From NCBI GenBank assembly GCA_036940085.1, contig JALLBK010001512.1, positions 1-12,663 on the forward strand: a stretch of 12,663 nt of DNA, read 5' to 3'. The position numbers and the translations under genes were made by a program. The first letter of the stretch is position 1. Every line of letters begins with the position of its first letter. This document shows, piece after piece, positions 1-7,477 of the stretch. The notes beneath the pieces are model-generated. The model made no database searches and was not told the origin of the DNA. It saw only the letters and a program-made list of their open reading frames with translations. The stretch comes from Discostella pseudostelligera (lineage: Eukaryota; Bacillariophyta; Thalassiosirophyceae; Thalassiosirales; Thalassiosiraceae).

Positions 1-18
1 GTGGTGGTGGTGGTGGTG
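1..18. repeat. (GTG)6 microsatellite
   Basis: Six GTG units open the window. In the frame of the glycosyltransferase gene they read as glycine codons, and no stop separates them from the ATG at 66, so they may be coding. Confidence 0.8.
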
Positions 19-65
19 AGAATGGTTCCATATTACTGAGAATCCAACGACAGCGCGAAGCACTG

Positions 66-1163
66 ATGCAACAACAACGACAGCAGCAGCAGCGGCGGCG
101 GAGAGGGATGGCGCTATCGTCATTGAAAATCAAGGCATTGATTGGTATTATTTTTGTGATTGTTTCAGTATTCTTCTTCCAAACCATAATCAACCGCCAT
201 GGAGTTTCGCAGCAGCAGCAGCAGCAGCAGTCACAAGATCAACATCAACTGGTAGTATCGAAGCCGTTGGAACAGACATCAGTATTATTAGCAGACGATT
301 CGAACAACAAACAAGCAGCATCATCAGCATCATCATCGAGCAGCAGCCACAGTCATGCAATTCCACCAGTATTAATCTTCACCTATCACACCAATCTACT
401 TTTGACACCCAAATCAGATCTTGCCGATGATGAAGATGTTGCACTTTCCGAGAATGTGCATAGTATAATCTCCCTCCATGAGCATCATCCAGACGGTGCT
501 GCTTCTACTACTACTTCCATCCGTTTTCTGAATGACAATGACTGCTTGGAATCGATCCGTGTCGCGCTCGGCTCCGATACTAATCTCACCACCTACTTTA
601 TCAATGAAGAACATGGCATGTACAAGGCAGATATATGTCGGGGAGCGGCACTCTATGAAACCGGTGGGATGTATTTTGATATTGACATTGAGGCGCGCAT
701 GTCCTTATGGGATATCATTGCACCCAAGACCGAGTTTGTAACCACATTAGTCCACAAGGATTCCAATCATCATGGAGGATTCTTTCAGGCATTTATTGGA
801 TCGACTCGAGGGCATCCTATATTGAAACGATATTTGGAATTGTTTGTTCTGTATTATGAAGGGAAAGTTAGTGTGAGTGGACCATTAGGGGTTTATTTTT
901 TACGCATGGCACATGATGATATTCTCGGTGGAAAGAAGAAGGGTGATGATTCCATTGAGTTATGGCAAGAGGTTAGGTATCAACCAGATCGTTTCCCGGA
1001 CGTGCATAGAAAAAGATGGGGTAAGCGGCGAGCATGCCAAATGTTGGTGGTTGCTCCGCCAAAAGTTCAGAACGAGTTCAAGAGGGAGCAGATGGTGCCG
1101 TTCTTCAGTCATGCCAATGGCAGCCGCATGTGTGGTGGGAAGGACACTCCGGCAAAAAAATGA
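66..1163 (+). CDS. GT32-like (Gly_transf_sug/OCH1-type) glycosyltransferase, type II membrane protein
   Basis: Probable Golgi glycosyltransferase that moves a sugar from a nucleotide sugar onto a glycan; the sugar is not predictable. Seen: a basic, Gln/Arg-rich cytosolic N-terminus, then one hydrophobic anchor at about residues 22-42, then a Gln/Ser-rich stem, then the catalytic part. The diagnostic block at residues about 187-210 reads KADICRGAALYETGG followed by MYFDIDIEARM. D205-I206-D207 is the DXD metal/nucleotide-sugar motif of the GT32 'sugar-binding region containing DXD' family. Length of 365 aa is normal for the family. The start is uncertain: the frame stays open upstream to base 1, encoding a glycine run from the GTG repeat, so the real start may lie outside the window, at 66, or at the ATG at 108 just before the anchor. 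No intron is needed. It is convergent with the thioredoxin/cNMP gene, whose 3' end lies 169 bp away. Confidence 0.8.
   Translation: MQQQRQQQQRRRRGMALSSLKIKALIGIIFVIVSVFFFQTIINRHGVSQQQQQQQSQDQHQLVVSKPLEQTSVLLADDSNNKQAASSASSSSSSHSHAIPPVLIFTYHTNLLLTPKSDLADDEDVALSENVHSIISLHEHHPDGAASTTTSIRFLNDNDCLESIRVALGSDTNLTTYFINEEHGMYKADICRGAALYETGGMYFDIDIEARMSLWDIIAPKTEFVTTLVHKDSNHHGGFFQAFIGSTRGHPILKRYLELFVLYYEGKVSVSGPLGVYFLRMAHDDILGGKKKGDDSIELWQEVRYQPDRFPDVHRKRWGKRRACQMLVVAPPKVQNEFKREQMVPFFSHANGSRMCGGKDTPAKK
211..230 (+). repeat. CAG/AGC triplet repeat encoding polyglutamine in the glycosyltransferase stem
   Basis: An uninterrupted AGC/CAG run codes a stretch of Gln just after the membrane anchor. It is the low-complexity stem region and is likely variable in length between alleles. 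Confidence 0.85.
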
Positions 1164-1332
1164 CGAGGATGCACCGATTGTTTCATCATCATGCAAGCCA
1201 AAGTAATCAGTAGTTGCGACAATGGTGGGAAATGTAGCAACATACAATGAGTCGGTTGTGAATATTATAGAATACAATAGTGCTTGATGTAAAATAGGAC
1301 TATCTTAAAATCGGCAGCCACTGAGGGAAAAT
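1164..1332. other. Convergent intergenic spacer
   Basis: These 169 bp lie between the stop of the glycosyltransferase gene and the stop of the thioredoxin/cNMP/EF-hand gene. They must hold both 3' untranslated ends. I see no further gene or recognisable terminator. Confidence 0.6.
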
Positions 1333-3733
1333 CTATAATGGTTTGCCAAGCAACATATCGGCATAGGTTACGTAGTCAATCTGCACAAGAACAACGAAAG
1401 AGAAATATCAGAGGAATTATGGCAAATGTGAAATGGTTCAATTCTTCGCGATGCAACGGGCGAACAGACTTACCTGCATATCCATATCTTCCGTATCAAT
1501 AATACTCATTCTATCATCACTAATGAGATCACGCACCCCGCCCAGTACACGATCTAAATCCCCAGCAGAGACGAACCCAGTATTGTTCACATCTAGCATT
1601 TCGAACGTGTCCAAGAATAGGTAATAAAATTCGGCTTCGGCCATGACACCCATAAACTCCGTAAAGTTGATGACTTCATTCCCATCGATATTGGGGTTAG
1701 CATTGTTGATCATTTCACGAAGTTCCTCGTCGCTTCTCCCTTCTCCGACACTCTCCATTGCACGGCGCAATTCCAGTATTGAAATTATGCCATCCCCCGA
1801 GCCATCAATGATTTTGAACAGATCCGAAAATTCCTCCCGCTGTGCTCGTGTCAGTTTGGAGACAAGCATGGCACGACGTCTAGACTCTCCCGCGTCACCG
1901 AAGTTGGGCTTAGCTTTCATAATGTATTCAAAACACTTAGCCGCTCGTCGAATTTGCTTGAACCGGATGAGCAACGAAATGACACGATCATTCGTTTCCA
2001 ATCCTAGACCACTCTCTACTTCTGGCGCTACATAGTCTTCATCGACGTCAACGCCACGAATCTTATCTGGTGTATTGACACTGCCGCGCTGTTGATTCAG
2101 GGTATTTGCCGCTTTAAATTGGTCGGACATCAAATCAACATCGTAGACATCCGTGCCGTATTTGCTGTTCACTTCTGCCATGCGCTCGATCGTAGCCTGT
2201 TTCTTCCCACTCAGAACCGAGGATGCTGGAATATCCTTCACGTCAAAGGCGAAGCACCTAGTTTTCTTTAATGCCCGAATGGATGCGGCTCGGGGTTCGT
2301 GCGTAATGAGCGCCCGTTCACCAAAGTAATTGTGCGGTCCCAAGATATTAATGACGGCTCCCAAGTAACCTGGCGGGGTTGTGAGTGGATCCTCAAAGGC
2401 CGTTTTGACCATGATTTCAACCTCTCCGCTTTCAATGACATAGAACATACTCCCTTCCATTCCCTGCCTCATGATGACATCTCCTTGCTCGAATGTAACC
2501 AGCTTGGCCTGCAAACGATGTACGGTAGTTGAAAGGGGTATCGCAGTTTACATCATTAGTCCACATCACAATATTTCAGGTCGAAACAAAACTGTCGTTC
2601 TCCCAATCCTCACCTTATCCATCAGCTCATAAAATTCAGCATCATCAAAGTCCTTAAAATATGGCACTCCCGTCCTCAAATATCGCAGATTCTCCTCCTT
2701 GCGCTGATCACTAATAACCTCATCAATCTCACTACTCTCAGCCTCGTCCAGGACGGCCAAACTACGCGTCCTACAAGGCGCGGCCTCCGAATTCTCCAAC
2801 TTATTGCAATCGACATTGAGCAACAACGTTTCCGGATCGACCATGGCATTGACCGTTTCGGTAATTTTGCGCTTCAACATGGGTATTTTCGATGGTCCGC
2901 AGGGAAAATTCTCCACTAATCCCTCGCTGCCGGCATATATCAGAATGGATGGCAATGCCATGACACCGAGACTTTTCACGTATTGCTTATTGTGTTGCAC
3001 CGATAGTTGACCAAATATAATTGGAATGTTGGCGAGTAATGGATCCTTGGATATTTGGATGAATTTTGGCTCGACCGACTTACATGCCCGACACCAGGGA
3101 GCATATAGCTTCATGACCATTAATTTGTCCGGGTTTGCTTTGAGCCATGCACTGTATGTAATAACAATGAAGTTCATATAGATGTTTGAGAGAGATGTGA
3201 ATATAATTAACCATGTGAATATTTGAATAATTTGCATGGATCGGAGGTGCTGTCTCTCCCCCCTGCTTGAAAAGCTGGGTATAGTAGGCAGCACCTTCGA
3301 GAGGCAATGCATAAAAAAGCTGGTTCGGCTCATTATTTTCAAGCACTACTCACTTGTGTTGTTCCGGACTCGATATCTCATAAATGCCAGTACTTGCAAT
3401 TTCGGGAAATTCCGGTATATCTTGAGGAGGCAATGAATTGTCTTCCGTCTGACTGCTCGCCGCCGGCGCCTCCTCATTGCTCGTGAGCGTGCTCCGCATC
3501 TCCCATCGAAGCGTATTTGATTGCGTGAAGGCTGATTTCAACTTCAATTCCGGAATCAAATCCAACGACGACGGGGTTTTGCGCTGTTCCTGTCCTTGTT
3601 GCCTGCCATCCATGCGCAAAGAGACGATGGCGGAAGAACGACGCGTTGGAACAAAGGCTGAGGTAGAAGTAGAATCGAAGGCGATAGCTGAAGCTAGGGC
3701 CAAGCTGAGAACAACTTCATTAGGAAATCTCAT
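1333..3733 (-). CDS. Plastid-targeted thioredoxin - cyclic-nucleotide-binding - EF-hand fusion protein (4 exons, 666 aa)
   Basis: Exons: 3733-3354, 3151-2614, 2508-1474 and 1380-1333; total 2001 nt, all junctions in frame. The ATG at 3733 begins a signal peptide (residues 1-26) ending at TSA/FVP, the ASAF-type cleavage site of heterokont plastid preproteins, followed by an Arg/Ser-rich transit region. A thioredoxin domain (about 115-240) has the active site W-C147-R-A-C150 and a cis-Pro segment LPSILIY. A cNMP-binding domain (about 295-410) has an intact phosphate-binding cassette, FGERALITHEPRAAS, with Glu370 and Arg379. A helical linker follows, then EF-hands at 541-552 (DGSGDGIISILE, canonical), 579-590, 612-623 (Asp at position 12) and a degenerate one near 645-656. 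Splicing makes EQHNAWLKANPDK and LMDKAKLVTFEQG, which restore both domains. Inferred role: a sensor coupling thiol redox state to cyclic nucleotide and Ca2+ in the plastid. I know no named family with this full architecture; calredoxin (Trx plus EF-hands) is the nearest analogue. Confidence 0.85.
1381..1473 (-). other. Intron 3 of the Trx-cNMP-EF gene
   Basis: This 93-nt intron runs from donor CAG/GTAAGT to acceptor TTGTGCAG, phase 0. Removal joins DMDMQ to IDYVTYADMLLGKPL-stop. The intron falls inside the fourth EF-hand loop. If retained, an in-frame stop follows after 11 codons, giving a different C-terminus. Confidence 0.85.
2509..2613 (-). other. Intron 2 of the Trx-cNMP-EF gene
   Basis: This 105-nt intron runs from donor AAG/GTGAGG to acceptor TTTGCAG, phase 0. 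It separates the thioredoxin part from the cNMP-binding domain. The intron contains stops in the coding frame, and the joined frame reads straight into the first beta strand of the cNMP domain. Confidence 0.85.
3152..3353 (-). other. Intron 1 of the Trx-cNMP-EF gene
   Basis: This 202-nt intron runs from donor AA/GTGAGT to acceptor TTACATACAG and splits an Asn codon (N127). It separates the targeting leader from the thioredoxin core. It is about twice the length of most introns here. A small additional exon inside it is not excluded but is not needed for the frame. Confidence 0.8.
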
Positions 3734-3981
3734 ATTGTTCAGGCTGTGGCTGTGGGTGTCGTTGTGGATCCTTTCCAATGAGATGCAATATGCAATTTAT
3801 TTAGATCAACAATTAAAACAATTATTGATAAACACTAACACTAACACGGTGACGATCTTGGTCAAGAAGTGCTGGAAGTGGAAGTGTGGAAGAGGCTGGT
3901 TGCTGGATTTTTGCCGCGTTTGCCCTTCCCGCTAAACAATCAACGGACGGAGCAAAGTAGGGAAAAGCCAGAAGCAAGCAG

Positions 3982-3994
3982 ACGTCATCACGTG
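3982..3994. promoter_or_regulatory. ACGTCA half-CRE next to a CACGTG G-box
   Basis: ACGTCA (3982-3987) lies two bases from the palindrome CACGTG (3989-3994). ACGTCA/TGACGT is the core of the CO2/cAMP-responsive elements described in Phaeodactylum carbonic anhydrase promoters. CACGTG is the classic bZIP/bHLH G-box. Function here is inferred from motif only. Confidence 0.45.
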
Positions 3995-4012
3995 CAGACG
4001 TGGCCATTTCTA

Positions 4013-4020
4013 TGACGTCA
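4013..4020. promoter_or_regulatory. Palindromic CRE, TGACGTCA
   Basis: A perfect 8-bp cAMP-response-element palindrome is followed at once by the related TGATGACATCA. It sits 280 bp upstream of the Trx-cNMP-EF start and 188 bp upstream of the J-protein start. This is the full bZIP consensus site, so a bZIP factor is the likely reader. Which gene it serves cannot be told. Confidence 0.5.
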
Positions 4021-4075
4021 TGATGACATCACCGTTCAGTGACGGACGGACAGACGTTCCAGCAGAGTTGAAGAG

Positions 4076-4085
4076 TTTTGGCGCC
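4076..4085. promoter_or_regulatory. E2F-like site TTTTGGCGCC
   Basis: The stretch contains TTTGGCGC, an exact match to the E2F consensus TTTSSCGC, 123 bp before the J-protein ATG. The same core occurs in the UMP synthase promoter of this window. Confidence 0.35.
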
Positions 4086-4207
4086 ACCGGCCACCGACAA
4101 CCAAATCCAAATCCAAAAACACTAGGTAGTACCATCTACCATCGCTACACTCTGATACACTACTAACTACGTTGGATGCCCTTGCTCTGCGGCTGAAGCG
4201 AGGATCA

Positions 4208-6259
4208 ATGACGGGAACATCTACTGGCGGCTCGAGCCGTCGTGTGTCGACTGCTATCGCTGCAGCTCTCCTATCATGCAGCACGTCATCGTCCTTTCCT
4301 TTACATTGGACTTTCACTTGGAATGGCCACCAAGCAGCAGGTGCACTTGATGCTGGGGCTGGTGTTGGCGTGCCGCTACATTCTTCCTCGCCACGAAGTT
4401 CAGAATATGATTCATCATTTGATAGCAACGACAGTGACAACACTAGGAATGATGCTGGTGGCAATAACCGGAGATCGCGTCGTAAATCAGCAGCAACACA
4501 AATCCCCGATAATAGAAATAATATGTATCAAGTCCTCGGGGCAGATCCATCCATGTCACGTGCAGAAATAAAAAGACTGTACATTGCCCTCGCGAAAGAG
4601 ACACACCCAGACGCATATGCTGTATCCTCCCCATCCAACAACAACAACAACAACTCACTTTCAATTAGCAATACCAATGATTATATTTATGAAGATGATA
4701 GTGACAGGTTCAATGAAATTGCCCAAGCATGGTCCATACTCTCCGATTCCAAAACTCGTCGTGCCCATGATCGAGAGCTGGCGGCACGTGATTTCAAAGA
4801 GGACATTGTCAAAAAAGCAAGTGAGGTTGCACGAGAGTATGGACCTGCGGCTCGAAAATTTTATGATGATATTGCGATACCACTGTTACGTCGAACGACG
4901 GCGACTACGTTAGCGGGTTTGTCGGCGGTGGCAGAAGAGGTCGCATCCTCGGAGATGAAGCAACAGCAGCAGCAGCAGCAGCAGCCGCAGCAGATGGGTG
5001 ATGCAAGTACAATGTCGAATGCAAAAAAGTTGTCAGGTGTGACGACACTGTCCGAAGTTGTTAGGGAGGTTTCAGAGATGAAGCGTGTCAATCTAGGAGC
5101 GGGAGGAGATGCATTATTGGAAGATTTTGGTAGAGCGTTTCAACGGGTAATCGAGGCTAGCAAAAATGCAACACGGCAAATCGACGGATTGGAACTGAAA
5201 GAGAAAAGTATAGACCTTCGAAAGCGGGCAGATGAGGCACAATTAGAATCCATGGAGGTTCTCAAACAATTGACGGAAATTAGATTGGAGCGATTGCGTC
5301 TGACATTCCATTCATCACTTGCTGAATTCACTTCCTCGGAAGCAATTCAATACCTGAATGGTTTCAACAATGGTAATCATCCATCAGAAGATCAGGTGAC
5401 GCTTCTGCAAAGAATGACTTTTAAGCANGAATGGTTTCAACAATGGTAATCATCCATCAGAAGATCAGGTGACGCTTCTGCAAAGAATGACTTTTAAGCA
5501 TCCTATCAAACAGGATATAGAAGCATTTGCAGTGGCAGAGACGGAATTCGATGTCAAGGTTCAGAGAAAGATGGAGGTTGATTGGCAGCTCAATGCGAGG
5601 CAACGAGCTATGGAAGAAGCTGAAAACAACGCCAAGCTGGCAGTGGAGGTGAGTGTCGATACTGCGATGCAAAACCTGTTATCAATTTGGTCTTCTATAG
5701 TCTCGCTCACTCATGCATACGTCAACTCCAGGATGAAGAACGAGCGAGAAAAATGCTCGAAGTGGCTCAAAAGCGTGTCGCCGAATCTCAAAAAGCACTG
5801 GTGGATGCGCAAAAATCACTTCGCGATCTTGATGTCACTGTGAAAAAAGCGGATCAGGAAGTATCCAAAGCAAGAACTATGCTTAAGCGCAAGCGAGATG
5901 TGGTGCGACAAGAGCTGAAACGAAAATCAAATATGGTATTAGACGGACCAAAAATGGAGCAACAATTAGACAGTAATGGAAAGGTTGTTCGCATTAATCC
6001 TGGATACAATCGCTCTTCTTCGATGAACGTAATGGGTTTTGAAGAACAAGCCTTGGCAAACATTGAATCATTGTTGAGAGACGAACGAAGGATAGAGAAT
6101 GATTTCTTAAGAATTGTTGAAAAGGCAAGTCGGTTGGTATCCCGTTCTGAAAGGCTGCGACTTCGCTCGGAAGATTTAATTGGCGAACAACAGAGAAGTG
6201 ATGTGATCAGCAATAAAATGACGGACGCGGTGTCAATGAATAGTGGAGCAGCAAACTAA
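4208..6259 (+). CDS. J-domain (DnaJ-type) coiled-coil protein, probably organellar; interrupted by an N and 72-bp duplication
   Basis: A co-chaperone that should recruit and stimulate an Hsp70. The ATG at 4208 starts a leader with two Arg, then a hydrophobic stretch, then SSS/FPLHW, compatible with a signal peptide plus an ASAF-like plastid cleavage site (F30); this is only moderately convincing. The J domain is at about residues 106-190 (MYQVLGADPSMSRAEIKRLY, then HPD at 133-135), with an Asn/Ser-rich insert before DRFNEIAQAWSILSDSKTRRAHD. A polyglutamine run follows at about 251-262, then a long charged helical/coiled-coil C-terminal half. There is no DnaJ zinc-finger or CTD region, so it is a class C J-protein. 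One N at 5428 with repeated flanks shifts the frame; counting one 72-bp copy and omitting the N, exon 1 is 1368 nt, phase 0. Exon 2 is 5732-6259. Predicted length 631 aa (about 655 if the duplication is real). Confidence 0.8.
4961..4993 (+). repeat. CAG-rich repeat encoding polyglutamine in the J-protein
   Basis: CAA/CAG units, interrupted by one CCG, code a Gln tract between the J domain and the coiled-coil half. The frame is maintained through it. Confidence 0.85.
5356..5500 (+). repeat. Exact 72-bp direct duplication around a single N (assembly join or tandem repeat)
   Basis: Bases 5356-5427 and 5429-5500 are identical, separated only by N at 5428. The unit encodes part of the J-protein, including SEDQVTLLQRMTFK. 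The simplest reading is two contig ends with a 72-bp overlap joined by an N instead of merged. Because 72 is a multiple of three, a true tandem duplication with a spurious N would also keep the frame. Confidence 0.95.
5649..5731 (+). other. Intron of the J-protein gene
   Basis: This 83-nt intron runs from donor GAG/GTGAGT to acceptor CAACTCCAG, phase 0. Joining gives AKLAVE-DEERARKML, a continuous charged helix, whereas the unspliced frame runs into a stop. It is the shortest intron in the window. Confidence 0.85.
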
Positions 6260-6408
6260 ATGAAGATTGCTACTGTAAGGGAGCACTCGCGACATAATCA
6301 ATGACTTCATATGCTTCAGAGTAGTTCTGGTTGGATCGTAAAGCTATTCTCGACTCTCCTCCAACTCTAGTTTATCCATGTTTGATCATGAAAAGGATGT
6401 GATATCGA
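6260..6408. other. Convergent intergenic spacer
   Basis: These 149 bp lie between the J-protein stop and the HAD-protein stop. Both 3' ends must fall here. Nothing else is recognisable. Confidence 0.6.
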
Positions 6409-7106
6409 TCATTCTAATTGAAGGATATCATCCAACAAACGATTGGGGTGCAGTGGATTGAGCCATACCGCCCTTGTGCCGTCCTTCAAGCTGATAGAGA
6501 TGTTATTCGGATCATCATCAATCAACAGTGTTGTATTTTTTGTAATATCTGACACACCCAACGCAGGTTTGGCCATCAACTCCTCGGCCGCACTCGCCAT
6601 GCGATTCTGCTTCCCCCCCTTCTTCCCATTCCCCACATATTTCCACGTGCCATCACTACCCCGTATCGGTATTAATTCTGAAATTGTCGGGAAGGCGCAA
6701 TCCAACACCTCTCGTATGAACTTTGTTTGTGATGAGAATGTAACGATGGCGATGCGAATGTTGCGTTGTGTGGCCTGGGGCACCAGGTGGAGGAAGAGGG
6801 GGCGCATATGCTCCGTTAGCTCGGGAATCGTACCCTTCCATCGGCCGCCAGTGTGTATGTCGATCATTGTTTGATCAAAATCAATGGCGAGGAAGTTGAT
6901 TTTCACTTTTGAAGAATTACGTAGTCAGAGCGTGTAGTGTGTAAGGAAGCGAGGTTCGTATATAACGAAATAAGCATAATCGCATTGGCATTGGTGCAGA
7001 TATCGTACTCACTATCAACGAGTTTGTCCATGGCTTTCGAGCATTTGACGTCATCGACGAAGGAATTCAGCTGCTGCTGCGGTACTGCAGCAGTTGAGGC
7101 GGCCAT
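6409..7106 (-). CDS. HAD-superfamily phosphatase-like protein (2 exons, 196 aa)
   Basis: Exons 7106-7013 and 6905-6409 join to 591 nt. Haloacid-dehalogenase-fold proteins use a nucleophilic Asp for phosphoryl transfer. Motif I is D40-F-D42-Q-T44, the DxDxT signature of HAD phosphatases with nucleophile and acid/base. Motif II is probably Thr87 in IAIVTFSS. Motif IV is the acidic cluster D161-D163 in LLIDDDPNN. The candidate motif III Lys lies in the GKKGGK stretch, about residues 125-130. There is little room for a C2 cap, so the site may be open and the substrate could be a macromolecule; this is inference. The N-terminal 31 residues look neither like a signal peptide nor a transit peptide, suggesting the cytosol or nucleus. 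The HAD exon has no ATG of its own before the catalytic block; the splice recreates one (A/TG). The substrate is unknown, and I do not recognise the specific subfamily. Confidence 0.75.
6906..7012 (-). other. Intron of the HAD-protein gene
   Basis: This 107-nt intron runs from donor GATA/GTGAGT to acceptor TTCAAAAG, phase 1. The junction creates codon ATG (M32), giving KLVDMKINFLAIDFDQT. The acceptor tract is A-rich instead of pyrimidine-rich. No ATG precedes the catalytic motif within exon 2, so an upstream exon is required. Confidence 0.75.
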
Positions 7107-7477
7107 GGTGATACTGATAATATGCTTGATCTCTCGGATAGTCTCTGGGTTGATGGTTTTGCCTTTATTTGGCTGACGCTCTATTACTATTATCTACATC
7201 TACTTGGCTATGGCCATCATCATTGTCGATAAGGCCGTACAAGTCACTGTCCGTCATTCATCAGCCACGTGGCACGGTGAGTGGATGCGCCATCCGCATC
7301 TCATCTGCCACGTGGCGACATGGCTGTTTCATGGAGTGGCAGCAACTAGCACCTCTACCATTAGGTACGCCTGCCGCCAGAGTTGATTTCAATTGCATTA
7401 CATAAAAAAATGTGCATGGGCTGATCGTGGCAGAGGAATGTCAGTACGAAGGAGGAGGATATTCATTATTTATATGC
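7107..7477. promoter_or_regulatory. Intergenic region: HAD-gene promoter and UMP synthase 3' end
   Basis: These 371 bp lie between two genes on the minus strand. They should contain the UMP synthase 3' untranslated region (the part near 7477) and the HAD-gene promoter (the part near 7107). Two G-box palindromes stand out and are listed separately. Open frames on the plus strand here lack ATG starts or conserved motifs, so I call no gene. Confidence 0.6.
7264..7316. promoter_or_regulatory. Pair of identical 10-bp G-box palindromes GCCACGTGGC
   Basis: GCCACGTGGC occurs at 7264-7273 and 7307-7316, 43 bp apart start to start (about four helical turns). Each is a perfect palindrome with a CACGTG core, the binding site of bZIP and bHLH factors. 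They sit about 160-210 bp upstream of the HAD-gene ATG. Confidence 0.5.

Larger units (their letters stand above)
3734..4207. promoter_or_regulatory. Divergent promoter region shared by the Trx-cNMP-EF and J-domain genes
   Basis: These 474 bp separate two start codons facing away from each other, so both 5' untranslated regions and promoters must lie here. The half next to the Trx gene is AT-rich (about 3785-3840). The middle carries CRE, G-box and E2F-like motifs, listed separately. I see no credible gene inside; the overlapping open frames lack ATG starts or known motifs. Confidence 0.65.

Noticed and set aside
1438..2514. Cyclic-nucleotide/EF-hand reading frame as a separate gene
   Set aside because: It has no ATG at its start (TTG, directly before a splice acceptor TTTGCAG). 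The frame joins perfectly to the thioredoxin exon.
3080..3346. Minus-strand open frame across intron 1 of the Trx gene
   Set aside because: Its frame misses the thioredoxin sequence and shows no motif. It is explained as intron plus an out-of-frame exon shadow.
4036..4464. Minus-strand open frame over the J-protein start
   Set aside because: It is antisense to the leader of the J-protein, low in complexity and without known motifs.
6656..6841. Short minus-strand frame inside the HAD gene
   Set aside because: It is an out-of-frame shadow of the HAD coding exon.
7046..7053. TGACGTCA palindrome as a regulatory CRE
   Set aside because: It lies inside HAD exon 1 (coding Asp-Asp-Val), so coding constraint or chance explains it as well.
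7169..7405. Plus-strand open frame between the HAD gene and UMPS
   Set aside because: It starts with TTG, has no conserved motif and spans the G-box region. Promoter and 3' UTR is the better reading.
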